Assembly (NCBI GenBank): GCA_013286645.1
Contig: JABDFJ010000017.1
Span: forward strand, 1-41,569
Source: Chlamydiota bacterium
GTDB taxonomy: Bacteria; Chlamydiota; Chlamydiia; Chlamydiales; Parachlamydiaceae
Direction: 5' to 3'
DNA length: 41,569 bases
Under the pieces are notes generated by a model, which was not told where the DNA came from, did not search any database, and saw only the letters and a program-made list of their open reading frames with translations. The position numbers and the translations under genes were made by a program. Shown piece by piece: positions 1 through 7,618 of this stretch. Every line of letters starts with the position of its first letter. Within the stretch, counting starts at the first letter, position 1.

Positions 1-273
1 CTTAATATTGAGCTTTGCAAGTTTTTTAATGATTATAAGCCCGGCTTTTTTAGCGCAAGTGCTAACTCTGAAACTGTTTTAAATGTGATTTTGAAGAAGA
101 AAGATGGCATGATTGTTTACTCCAAAACTATCCTCGGATTTGGAGAAGAGGAAACTTGTTTTCTTACAGGTGGCAACAATGCATCTTTGGCCTTAGAAAG
201 ATCGCTCTACCATGCTGTACAAAGATTAATGAACGATCCTGATTTCATTTGGGCTCTATTCACAAACAAATAA
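1..273 (+). CDS. 3' end of an unidentified gene (cut by window edge)
   Basis: The reading frame is open from base 1 to the TAA at 271-273, so this is the C-terminal ~90 residues of a longer protein. The GTG at 85 is probably internal, because coding continues upstream of it in frame. The end of the protein has an alternating hydrophobic stretch (MIVYSKTILGFG), then a small-residue-rich helix and a closing pattern ALERSLYHAVQRLMNDPDF. That end resembles YajG/DUF-type lipoproteins, where a helix with a 'v..l..D..f' ending closes the domain. The resemblance is weak and the function is left open. A long hairpin followed by a T-rich stretch begins 20 bases after the stop and may end transcription. 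Confidence 0.55.
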   Translation, partial: LNIELCKFFNDYKPGFFSASANSETVLNVILKKKDGMIVYSKTILGFGEEETCFLTGGNNASLALERSLYHAVQRLMNDPDFIWALFTNK

Positions 274-292
274 ATAGATGACAGAAGATTTT

Positions 293-402
293 GAATAGGG
301 GTCAGGCTTGGTATTTGGGTATTCATCCCTTGGAAGGGTGAATACCCAAATACCAAGCCTGACCCCTATTCTATTTTTTTGACCCCTATTTTGACCCCTA
401 TT
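293..402. repeat. Near-perfect 37-bp inverted repeat plus GACCCCTATT direct repeats
   Basis: Arms at 293-330 and 335-371 pair over about 37 bp with one bulged T and a four-base loop. The outer ends read GAATAGGGGTC and GACCCCTATTC. The right end is followed by further direct copies of GACCCCTATT at 381-390 and 393-402, each preceded by T-runs. A hairpin this long followed by T-rich DNA could act as a terminator. The AATAGGGGTC/GACCCCTATT end motif resembles sequences I associate with REP/Y1-transposase elements in other bacteria. That link is from memory and no transposase gene is present here. Confidence 0.85.
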
Positions 403-472
403 TCTATTTCTATTTTGGAGATTGTCAATTCGATTCATAATTCTTAACCAGGAGCTGGATGGAGTTCAAGTT

Positions 473-655
473 CTAGGCCACAGGCTTTGCAAAAATTTCA
501 GACCAAAGGTTATCGAGATTAGCTTGAGGATATGGTGTTTCTTTTGTATTGTTTGTTAGTAATTCAAAAAAAATATTCATTTTGAAGGCTAGGGGCGCAT
601 ACTCTTGGCTTATCCTACAAGGCCCTGGAACCATGCAAAAGGAAGTCCAATCATT
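473..655 (-). pseudogene. Possible remnant of a decayed coding sequence
   Basis: One minus-strand frame stays open for about 60 codons between an upstream TAA (complement of 656-658) and a TAG (complement of 473-475). Its composition is protein-like, including MVPGPCRISQEYAPL and ending NLDNLWSEIFAKPVA. There is no plausible start codon with a ribosome binding site at its 5' end, so it looks like the C-terminus of a gene that has lost its front. I do not recognise the family. It sits beside other broken genes. A chance open frame is a real alternative. Confidence 0.3.
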
Positions 656-728
656 TTAGATATTTAAAAAATAATATATTTGTTATTATGGTATTTAGAA
701 GTCCAACAACAAAATTGGGGTGTTGGTG

Positions 729-1386
729 ATGCCTATTAAAGCTTTATTTAATGAAGGTGCTGTTGATAAAGGTAAACTTGAAGCTTTTGCGGATGCCTGT
801 CTTTCCGTCATTGCTCGTCCTTTATGGTATGGCAAAAGCGTCAAAATCATCGAAAAAGATAACAAGCTTATAGCTGAACATGATCCAAATTCAAAAAGCT
901 TTACTGAAAGTATCAATCCCCCCGGAAACATTGGGTTTCTGTTGGTAGGAATAGGATACCTTGTCGCCTCAGTCCTAGCCTTCATTCCCTTGACTATCGG
1001 GTTGGGTTTAAAGAAAATCGCCCTTGTCAATGATCCCAAAGCACGCCTGTACAACCAAATGGCAAGCCACTGTTTACAAAAAGAAAAAGTTGAAGAGCGT
1101 CTTAAACAGGTTCAACGAGAAAAAGTAGAAGTAGATAAAACCATTGCAGCAGCCGCTAAAACAATCTTGACTTTAGACAATATCAAAGAGGGTGATGAAA
1201 CACCTCAAATTACAGGCTTAAAAAAAAGTTGTAATTGGACGATTGAAAAAATACACTTCGATTCAACAAAGAGAAACCAAAGAAATTACCGAACTAGAGC
1301 AAAGCATCTCTCAAATAGATCAAGAGTATCAAAAAACCATGCAAGAATATATGAACCTATCTCGAAATATGTACACATCCTCGTAG
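729..1386 (+). pseudogene. Membrane/coiled-coil hypothetical protein, frameshifted in a poly-A tract
   Basis: Translation from ATG 729 (in-frame GTG/TTG codons lie just upstream from 720) gives about 164 plausible residues. There is a hydrophobic membrane segment (GFLLVGIGYLVASVLAFIPL) near residues 75-95. A charged, heptad-like coiled-coil region follows (LQKEKVEERLKQVQREKVEV). At the eight-A run 1220-1227 the frame becomes low quality (NWTIEKIHFDSTKRNQRNYR). Frame +1 downstream continues the coiled-coil style cleanly, as ETKEITELEQSISQIDQEYQ and onward to a TAG at 1384-1386. One base skipped in the A-run restores a ~218-residue protein. It is therefore either a pseudogene, a gene expressed by slippage, or a homopolymer sequencing error. 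The family is unknown. Confidence 0.65.
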
Positions 1387-1404
1387 ACTACAAAGTTCGG
1401 AATT

Positions 1405-1447
1405 TCCTTCCATCCTGTCTATCATGCCCATCATGTTATTTTTCCTG
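1405..1447. repeat. Copy of an 'AATAACA-GATG-GCAGGATGG'-type dispersed repeat
   Basis: The reverse complement of this stretch reads AAAAATAACATGATGGGCAT followed by GATAGACAGGATGG. It closely resembles the two arms of the inverted repeat at 32871-33112. It lies directly downstream of the frameshifted gene. Three related copies in one window, all outside genes, indicate a dispersed genomic repeat family; its origin is unknown. Confidence 0.55.
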
Positions 1448-1498
1448 ACTTCTGCCAAAATCTAAATAACTCTGCATCTCCCGAAAAATCACACCAAG

Positions 1499-1750
1499 TT
1501 ACAAATTTATCGCTTCCCAAAAACCAAGTGCTATTTCTAAATCCTGCACACCAAGTCCTGTTAAGTCGGCGATGGTAATTTCATCTTCACTTTTGCGTCC
1601 TTGCTTGTTTCCAGCGATAATTTCTCCAATTTCATCGACCCTATTTTTAGCAATCAAACCTGTTTGGAGGGCGCAAAATGTCTCTCCATAATTGAAGCAT
1701 TGCGCTCGGCAATCAACGATCAGACGATCTGCTAATTTTAGAGCTAGGAA
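1499..1750 (-). pseudogene. C-terminal remnant of an ornithine cyclodeaminase/mu-crystallin family protein
   Basis: On the minus strand about 83 codons run without a stop to a TAA (complement of 1499-1501). The last part, EIGEIIAGNKQGRKSEDEIT then IADLTGLGVQDLEIA, matches the family's C-terminal pattern 'ei.ei..G...gR...deit.fdstGl..qD...A'. An upstream part (LADRLIVDCRAQCF) also fits. An in-frame TAA lies just upstream of the first matching residue, and there is no start codon or N-terminal NAD-binding half. The gene has lost its first three quarters. Intact members reduce or deaminate amino-acid-derived imines (ornithine, lysine, alanine). This fragment should be non-functional. Confidence 0.7.
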
Positions 1751-1856
1751 TTGTTATTGCAAAATTGTCCGTTATAACGTACACTAAAGATATGGATGAG
1801 ATCGCATATATACTCTTACAGAAAAGCCACTAAGAACTAAACGACGTACAACCAAT

Positions 1857-2153
1857 ATGAGAATAAAAGAAGCTGCCAAAATCACTCTTAGAGAAGATGC
1901 CAACATAACTGAAGTGGATCCTATTGCTAACTTATTGGATCCAGATTTGATTGGTTCTGCAATTATGCAATGCCTTATCGAAAATGATCCTGAAGGTGTT
2001 ATGGAGATTATTGAAGATCATTTATATGCTTTGAACAAATCTAAGTTTCTTAGAGAAGCGGACGTACCAAGGTCGACAATGTATCAGTTATTGAAACGAA
2101 AAAATCCAACAATTAAGACGTTAGCTAAAATTATGTACGCCACACACCATTGA
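1857..2153 (+). CDS. Addiction-module antidote protein (HigA/XRE-like, HI1420-type), orphan
   Basis: This is a 98-residue protein. Its middle, DPDLIGSAIMQCLIENDPEG, matches the conserved opening of the 'probable addiction module antidote' family. A helix-turn-helix follows at about residues 60-95 (LREADVPRSTMYQLLKRKNP then TIKTLAKIM), the place where family members carry 'glsr..lYk.L...gnPt..tl.kv'. Antitoxins of this type bind the RelE-fold toxin encoded beside them and repress their own promoter. The ~100 bases upstream hold no toxin gene, and downstream comes a hairpin and a convergent gene. It is therefore an antitoxin without a visible toxin: a relic, a regulator in its own right, or an 'anti-addiction' gene. 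The ATG at 1857 lacks a strong Shine-Dalgarno sequence. Confidence 0.75.
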   Translation: MRIKEAAKITLREDANITEVDPIANLLDPDLIGSAIMQCLIENDPEGVMEIIEDHLYALNKSKFLREADVPRSTMYQLLKRKNPTIKTLAKIMYATHH

Positions 2154-2170
2154 TCAAGGTAAATTTAAAG

Positions 2171-2244
2171 TATACCGAACGTGATTCAAAAGTTGGCATT
2201 TCGAGCTGCGCGAAAATCCCAAATTTTGAGTCACGTTCGGTATA
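2171..2244. terminator. 21-bp inverted repeat between convergent genes (candidate bidirectional terminator)
   Basis: TATACCGAACGTGATTCAAA (from 2171) pairs with TTTGAGTCACGTTCGGTATA (to 2244) with one G-T type mismatch across a 32-base loop. The loop itself can form a small TTTCG/CGAAA stem. The element fills the gap between the plus-strand antitoxin gene (ends 2153) and the minus-strand gene ending at 2247. That placement suits a terminator serving both strands. There is no long T-run, so this role is inferred from position. Confidence 0.6.
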
Positions 2245-2246
2245 TA

Positions 2247-3419
2247 TCAGTCTATCCCTTTAAGTTTTTCGAGGATGACAGGCACTTGATCGCTGCGCCC
2301 ATAGCCGTAGGGGCCGATGTTGGCGATGTATTCCCCAAGGAATATTTTACGCATGCGGTAGCCTAAATAGCCGTAGATACAATGACTGAAGAAATTTCGG
2401 CAGTCCATGACATTGAAACCTTCGACATTAGGTGCATATTCGAACTGCAGCGCAGTGAAGTGGCGCTTTCTTTTTGTTTTGATATCTACTTCAGAAATAC
2501 TTTTTCCGTCGATTTTCAAATTGTTGGCTTTGATCAAATTTTCGACTTGGCGGGCTGTCTTGCCCACGACAAGTTGGCCATTGATTTCACTCATTTCTGT
2601 GGCATGAAATAAGATATGACGCAGATGTGGGCCTGTGATTCCATAATGAGGTACTTCAGCTTGAATTAAATCGGCATATAGCCTTCCGGCATGTATGGGG
2701 TGGCCATTTTCATCCCAATCCGCAATTTTCCTTCCAAGCTCATAGTGAGAAGAAGCACGCACAATTCCTCCCAGGGTAGCTAATTCCTCAGCTTTGGTGT
2801 CGAGCTCATCATCTTCGATGAGAATGTGGTCGCCTTGATAGATTCCGAGCATGATTTTCAAATACATATTCCATTGCTTTTCAGGAGGGAGTGATTGAAC
2901 TTGCTTGGCTTCGAAGACATGTGTACTTAACCACTTCAGTATCTTCCACTCATCGACGTTAACTTGTTCGACGAGGCCATTGAGCCATTGTTGGATGACT
3001 TCATTAAAATGGCTGGGAGCATGTTGCACGGGCAACAGCGAGGGAAGAATGGCTAGGAATTTATAGCGAAAGTCTTTCTCATGGTTGACAAGTTCATCTG
3101 CGTGAGTGCACGCTAAAACACGATTGAGGCGTTCGATGACCGCGTGTAGTTGGGATGTGTTGAAGAAGATCCTATTAAACAGGGATTGAGCTTTAAGCTC
3201 TAATTTGGAGCGTATGAGTTTTAGGGAATAGACAGCTCTAGCATGTTCTTGGGGAGTGCAAGTTGTTAAAAGAGAAATGGCCTTATTGATTACCTCTAGT
3301 AAGGTATTGTCTTTAGTGGGACTGTTGACTAATTGACCATTTTTGATCGCTAGATAGTCGTGATGTGTATACTGGAATGAAATGGCAAAGTGTTTTAGGG
3401 CTGTGAGTGATTTTTTCAT
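2247..3419 (-). CDS. Hypothetical protein, 390 aa
   Basis: I do not recognise this protein. It has no signal peptide and no clear membrane segment. It is mostly helical, with aromatic-rich patches (MYLKIMLGIYQGDH, CRNFFSHCIYGYLGYRMRKI). The middle to C-terminal part holds GITGPHLRHILFHATEMSEI and a lysine/arginine-rich strand (EVDIKTKRKRHFTALQFEYA), suggestive of a globular domain. The start ATG at 3419 lies 39 bases after the stop of the exported tandem phosphatase gene on the same strand, so the two are probably co-transcribed. An effector or a cytoplasmic partner of that phosphatase is possible, but nothing in the sequence shows it. Confidence 0.6.
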   Translation of the reverse strand: MKKSLTALKHFAISFQYTHHDYLAIKNGQLVNSPTKDNTLLEVINKAISLLTTCTPQEHARAVYSLKLIRSKLELKAQSLFNRIFFNTSQLHAVIERLNRVLACTHADELVNHEKDFRYKFLAILPSLLPVQHAPSHFNEVIQQWLNGLVEQVNVDEWKILKWLSTHVFEAKQVQSLPPEKQWNMYLKIMLGIYQGDHILIEDDELDTKAEELATLGGIVRASSHYELGRKIADWDENGHPIHAGRLYADLIQAEVPHYGITGPHLRHILFHATEMSEINGQLVVGKTARQVENLIKANNLKIDGKSISEVDIKTKRKRHFTALQFEYAPNVEGFNVMDCRNFFSHCIYGYLGYRMRKIFLGEYIANIGPYGYGRSDQVPVILEKLKGID

Positions 3420-3458
3420 GGCTTCGGCTTAACCTTTAACTTTCAAAAATAGCATAAT

Positions 3459-5540
3459 TTACTGCGGCAGCACTGGCGTTTTGTCAGTCATGAGCCTGTT
3501 TAGGCAATCTTGTGTGATATAAGAAGGTAGTTCGGGGTGTATTATCGACCACTCACTCCAGGGAGTGGTAAAGCCCTTTCTGCTTTGCTCTTGACAATAG
3601 GCATGGAAGCGGGCGAGGAAAATCAACCACTGGCGTTTAAATTCTCTTTCTTGCTGCCAGCTAGGATCTTTGGCAGTGATGTCAAATAGGTTAGCACCTC
3701 CAAGAGCATATTGTCGTTGGATGATGTCTGCAAATGAAACGAAGTTTGCATTTGCCATCATATCATCGATACACATGGCTAGTGTGGTGCGACTTTTACC
3801 ATTTTTGCAGTGATAGAGAAATACCGCTTGAGGATTATTTAGGCGCAAGGATACTTGTTGATCGATATTCTCATCGAGGATGGTTCCAAAGCGTGCTGCT
3901 GCTATGCGTACATAACTAACACCCATGTTTTCTACCATTTCTTTTTCTGTGAGCACTTGTGTGGGGACTAATGATAAAGTGTATTTGTCTCCATACTCAT
4001 CCTTGGGATACATTTCTTTGATGATGTGTAGCCTAAGTGCTGGTTGATGGGCTAAAATGACAGCGATAGCTTGTTCTTTGGCCAGCAAAGTGTTCACGTC
4101 GAGTTCTGTACCTAGATCTGCAAATGATTCGAAGGCGTTGACATCGTGTCCATTGTTTCCGCTAAACACAAGCCAGTGCTCATCGTGTCTTAAGTCGATA
4201 TCGATGATTGGACGTCCAGGGAAGGCTTGCGAAAGCTGGTTGAAAAGAATTTTTGCCGCTTGTGCTGTGGGTTGGCTGCAGCCTACCGCATAGAAAGTAT
4301 CTAACCGTTTTATATTGAAAGAAGGATTTAAATAATAATCATGGGTGCTGCGCAAGTTACTGGGGAGTTGTTTGCCTTCATCTGTGACTGTTAATACGAG
4401 CGGGCCTTTGAGTGGGGTTGAAGTGTTAGATGGCTTAGGATCGAAAGCATCCTTCTCCTCAGCGGGGAGTGTGGAGTGGATGTTTAGTTTGCTGTCAAAC
4501 TGTTTGAAGGAAATTTCAGGTTCAGGAACGATGCCTTTCTTTTGACACCATGTGCTAAAGGGGATGCTGAAATTGTCTGCTTTGGCTTCCAGGCAGTAGG
4601 TGTGAAAGTGATGCAGTGTTTTTTCCCACGAGTGTTTATATGAGACACCACTTTTGCCTGTGTTCACTTCACTCGCTTTAAGTGTTGCTCCACCGATGCC
4701 CATCGGACCTTGACGGTCAATGATCTCTTCGGCACAAATATTTTCGGCATTGCGCATCATATCAAAGAGAGCCATGGCTATTGTGGTGCGGCTTTGTCCC
4801 TTTTTGCAGTGAAAATGGACAGCATCTTCTTCAGGAACAGCGCGCAAAATACGCACCAGTTGATCAATGCTAGCCCAAGAGATGGGACCGAATTTGTTAT
4901 CGTTAATGCGGTGATAGATCATGCCGCGTTGTTCAACGAGTTGTTTTAAGGTGAACACCTTTTCAGCTTTGATATCGATGCGATAGAGGAGCTCATAGGC
5001 CTCACCTGTGGTGACGCTAGGTTCGAGATCGTGGTTGCCATAGATAGTAAAAAGAGAGTGTTTAGGGACAGCATTAACAAGGTTTTGTTCATCGCTATAG
5101 ATCTCATCGACCGTGCGTAGACCGCGTGGATCTTCCCCAGACCACCAATTAAGGCGGTGTAGCTGGCTGATAATGACCGCTCCACCCCCTTTAGGCTCAA
5201 TGGCCCATACTTCTTCTTTGCGCAGGACGATCCAGTGTACTTGGCGTTTGTTCCAAAACTTCTTTACAGCATCCATTTCATTTGGCGATGGCTGTGAACT
5301 GCCAGATACATGAAGGGAGGCTAATCCCTTTGTGTTGATATTTCTAACTCTGCCAAATGGCACAATCTCACTGGCGCGGAAGGAACGTGGGCGCAAGCCG
5401 CTACCGCCAAGCATGGAGTTGACAACAGGCAATCCAGTCTCTTCCATCTGAGCTGCTAAAGAAGAAGGGGACGAGGGGGAAGCAACGAGAGAGCTCGTTG
5501 TACTTATGATTGCTATAATTAATAAACGTAATGCTTTCAT
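3459..5540 (-). CDS. Exported tandem PTP-like inositol-phosphatase (phytase) / cysteine phosphatase
   Basis: This is a 693-residue protein with an N-terminal signal peptide (MKALRLLIIAIISTTSSLVA, then a Ser/Pro-rich stretch). It contains two cysteine-phosphatase domains, each with an intact HC-x5-R-T P-loop. The first is HCKKGQSRT at residues 244-252 and the second HCKNGKSRT at 577-585. Ahead of the second lies IDLRHDEHWLVFSG (~447-460), which corresponds to the 'DLR.E.HgflnG' motif of PTP-like phytases and paladin-type proteins. The first repeat has a degenerate version (VLRKEEVWAIEPKGG). Each P-loop is followed by a matching 'MALFDMMRNA / MCIDDMMANA' helix, so the protein arose by internal duplication. 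Family members remove phosphates from inositol polyphosphates and sometimes phosphotyrosine. In an intracellular bacterium an exported copy may act on host inositides. It is followed by a co-directional unknown gene. Confidence 0.8.
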   Translation of the reverse strand: MKALRLLIIAIISTTSSLVASPSSPSSLAAQMEETGLPVVNSMLGGSGLRPRSFRASEIVPFGRVRNINTKGLASLHVSGSSQPSPNEMDAVKKFWNKRQVHWIVLRKEEVWAIEPKGGGAVIISQLHRLNWWSGEDPRGLRTVDEIYSDEQNLVNAVPKHSLFTIYGNHDLEPSVTTGEAYELLYRIDIKAEKVFTLKQLVEQRGMIYHRINDNKFGPISWASIDQLVRILRAVPEEDAVHFHCKKGQSRTTIAMALFDMMRNAENICAEEIIDRQGPMGIGGATLKASEVNTGKSGVSYKHSWEKTLHHFHTYCLEAKADNFSIPFSTWCQKKGIVPEPEISFKQFDSKLNIHSTLPAEEKDAFDPKPSNTSTPLKGPLVLTVTDEGKQLPSNLRSTHDYYLNPSFNIKRLDTFYAVGCSQPTAQAAKILFNQLSQAFPGRPIIDIDLRHDEHWLVFSGNNGHDVNAFESFADLGTELDVNTLLAKEQAIAVILAHQPALRLHIIKEMYPKDEYGDKYTLSLVPTQVLTEKEMVENMGVSYVRIAAARFGTILDENIDQQVSLRLNNPQAVFLYHCKNGKSRTTLAMCIDDMMANANFVSFADIIQRQYALGGANLFDITAKDPSWQQEREFKRQWLIFLARFHAYCQEQSRKGFTTPWSEWSIIHPELPSYITQDCLNRLMTDKTPVLPQ

Positions 5541-5716
5541 TAGGTGATCTACCAGTAATGTTAGTATTTTAGTGGTTGAATTTACATTTATTTGTAATAT
5601 AAATCAATGTTAGTTTTGTTTGTGGTTTTCGTTTTATGGTAATTATTTTAATATAAAAGATCGCGTGATGGGAGGATGTTCACGTGAGAGAAAAAGGGAC
5701 TTTTTTATGGTGAAAG

Positions 5717-7351
5717 CTAGTAGTAATGTTGCACGATGGGAAAACGGCGGCCGACGGAGAAGGCCTTTTCTGAGACGCGGAGTCCAGGAGGGGCTTGGCG
5801 CCTTTTGAATTCATTTTTGTGGATATGCGAGATGAGTTTTTCTACCAATTCGATAGGGTAACCGTGGTCTGCAGCGATGACGGAAGGCACATGCATTTTC
5901 TCTAAGTAGTCGACGAGCACATTGTCGAGAATCGCATAATCGGGAAGGGAATCTGAGTCTTTTTGATTTGGACGCAATTCTGCTGAAGGTGGCTTATCGA
6001 TGGTGTTTTGAGGAATAATCACCTGTCGACGGTTGATCCACCGTGCAAGTGCATAGACCTGTTGTTTAGTGACATCAAAGATTGGTCCTAAGCCTCCACA
6101 CATATCTCCGTAGAGGGTGGAGTAGCCCATAGCTAATTCACTTTTGTTGCCTGTGCTCAAGACAATATAACCAAGTTTGTTCGACAGTGCCATGAGAATC
6201 ATACCCCGAATGCGCGCTTGCATGTTTTCCTCTGTGATGTCAGAAGGACGCCCTTCAAAATGGGGGGGGAGTAGTTCCAGGTAGCTTTTAAATGGGCCTT
6301 CGATAGAAATTTCAGTAGTTTTAATCCCGAGAACTTGGGCTAGCTGCAGGGCGTCCGTGATGCTGCCTGATGAGGAGTAGCGCGACGGCATGAGCACGCC
6401 TAAGACATTTTCTTTACCTAGTGCCGCCGCCGCCAGGCATGCCACAACAGCAGAGTCGATGCCACCTGATAGTCCAAGGCAAGCTTTGTGAAAGCCAGAC
6501 TTATGAAAGTAGTCGCGAATGCCAAGAACTAAGGCGTTGTAAAGTGATTTGTCAGGATCGGTGGGCAATTGCTTCGAGGCTATTTTTTTCGTCGTATCGA
6601 TAGAAAGCACATCTTCTTCGAATTCTTTAGCACAATCGATCAGTGTGCCATCGCCAGCGATGAAGAGGCTGTGTCCATCAAAAATCAAGCTATCATTTCC
6701 TCCCACTTGGTTGCAAAGGATGAGAGGGCAGCTTAATGTTTTGGCAGCATTTTGGCAAGTAGCTAAACGTTTGGCTTGTTGTGTAAGGCTAAATGGGGAG
6801 GCCGATAGATTGAGCACCAGTTGTGGAGAGAGGCGACTAAGCTCTTTGACGGGATCGCAAAGATAATTGGAGTATTTTACAAGCTCACTATGTTGCCAGA
6901 TATCTTCACAAATGGTAATGCCCACTTGCTGGCCAGCAATGGTCCACAGCTTGGTGTTGTGGGCCGGCTCAAAAAAACGTCGCTCGTCAAAGACATCATA
7001 GGTGGGAAGCAGCATTTTATCTTGAAAGCCGATGAGTTGTCCATTTTCGATGATAGCCGCACTATTGCAAAGAGGTTTTTCTCCAGGAATAGAGTTAGAG
7101 CGCACGACGCCCACCACAACAGCGATATCGGTGGCGGCAGCAATGATGGAGTCTAAGGCATGGCTTGTATCTGTCAGGAATTGAGGCAGAAGTAAAAAGT
7201 CTTCAGGGGGGTAGCCTGTTACAGCCAATTCGGGAAAAAGGACCAATTTAGCCCCTTGCTGTTTGGCTTGCTGGATGGCATGCAAAATCTTTGTCGTGTT
7301 GCCGGAGAGGTCGCCTATGGTGGGGTTGATTTGGGCTATGGTGAGATGCAT
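5717..7351 (-). CDS. nadE: Glutamine-dependent NAD(+) synthetase
   Basis: This 544-residue two-domain enzyme converts nicotinic acid adenine dinucleotide to NAD+ with ATP and glutamine. The N-terminal nitrilase/glutaminase domain (~1-260) carries its catalytic triad: Glu in LVLFPELAVTGYP, Lys in FQDKMLLPTY and Cys in VGITICEDIWQ. The C-terminal synthetase domain (~275-544) has the ATP pyrophosphatase loop LGLSGGIDSAVV, the LSTGNKSELAMGYSTLYGD motif and a KPPSAELRPNQ segment. Length and domain order are normal for the glutamine-using form. The start at 7351 gives the typical opening MHLTIAQINPTIGDLSGNT. The gene lies upstream of the tandem phosphatase gene on the same strand, with a gap of about 175 bases. 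Confidence 0.95.
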   Translation of the reverse strand: MHLTIAQINPTIGDLSGNTTKILHAIQQAKQQGAKLVLFPELAVTGYPPEDFLLLPQFLTDTSHALDSIIAAATDIAVVVGVVRSNSIPGEKPLCNSAAIIENGQLIGFQDKMLLPTYDVFDERRFFEPAHNTKLWTIAGQQVGITICEDIWQHSELVKYSNYLCDPVKELSRLSPQLVLNLSASPFSLTQQAKRLATCQNAAKTLSCPLILCNQVGGNDSLIFDGHSLFIAGDGTLIDCAKEFEEDVLSIDTTKKIASKQLPTDPDKSLYNALVLGIRDYFHKSGFHKACLGLSGGIDSAVVACLAAAALGKENVLGVLMPSRYSSSGSITDALQLAQVLGIKTTEISIEGPFKSYLELLPPHFEGRPSDITEENMQARIRGMILMALSNKLGYIVLSTGNKSELAMGYSTLYGDMCGGLGPIFDVTKQQVYALARWINRRQVIIPQNTIDKPPSAELRPNQKDSDSLPDYAILDNVLVDYLEKMHVPSVIAADHGYPIELVEKLISHIHKNEFKRRQAPPGLRVSEKAFSVGRRFPIVQHYY

Positions 7352-7548
7352 GGGTTGTAGCTTTGGCGATTTTTATGAGAATTTATTGGATCTATTACTA
7401 AATAAATTATAGTTTTAGCATAGTTTTTCAGTTGATTTTGAATCAACCTAAGAACCTATCCCGATAAAATTTTTGACTCGATAATGAGAGTACCTCCCTA
7501 TTTTCCTAACTTGGGTCTATGATCTATTGTTTTGAATATTATCTTGAG

Positions 7549-7577
7549 TTGCTTTGATTTGGTAATTTGTTTATAAT
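7549..7577 (+). promoter_or_regulatory. Sigma-70/66-type promoter for the kinase-fold gene
   Basis: TTGCTT (7549-7554) and a perfect TATAAT (7572-7577) are separated by exactly 17 bases. Transcription would begin near 7584, about 35 bases before the ATG at 7619. This is the cleanest consensus promoter I noticed in the window. Confidence 0.6.
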
Positions 7578-7618
7578 TCATGACTTTTTAATAATTTTAA
7601 TGCTTAGTGTTAATTGTT

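Noticed and set aside
1751-1856. A RelE-like toxin gene partnering the antitoxin
   Set aside because: The stretch is too short and all frames contain stops. Only a short peptide frame (ATG GAT GAG ...) is seen.
2181-2612. Small plus-strand open frames opposite the 390-residue gene
   Set aside because: They lie in the shadow of a long, better supported minus-strand frame, and their composition is unlike protein.
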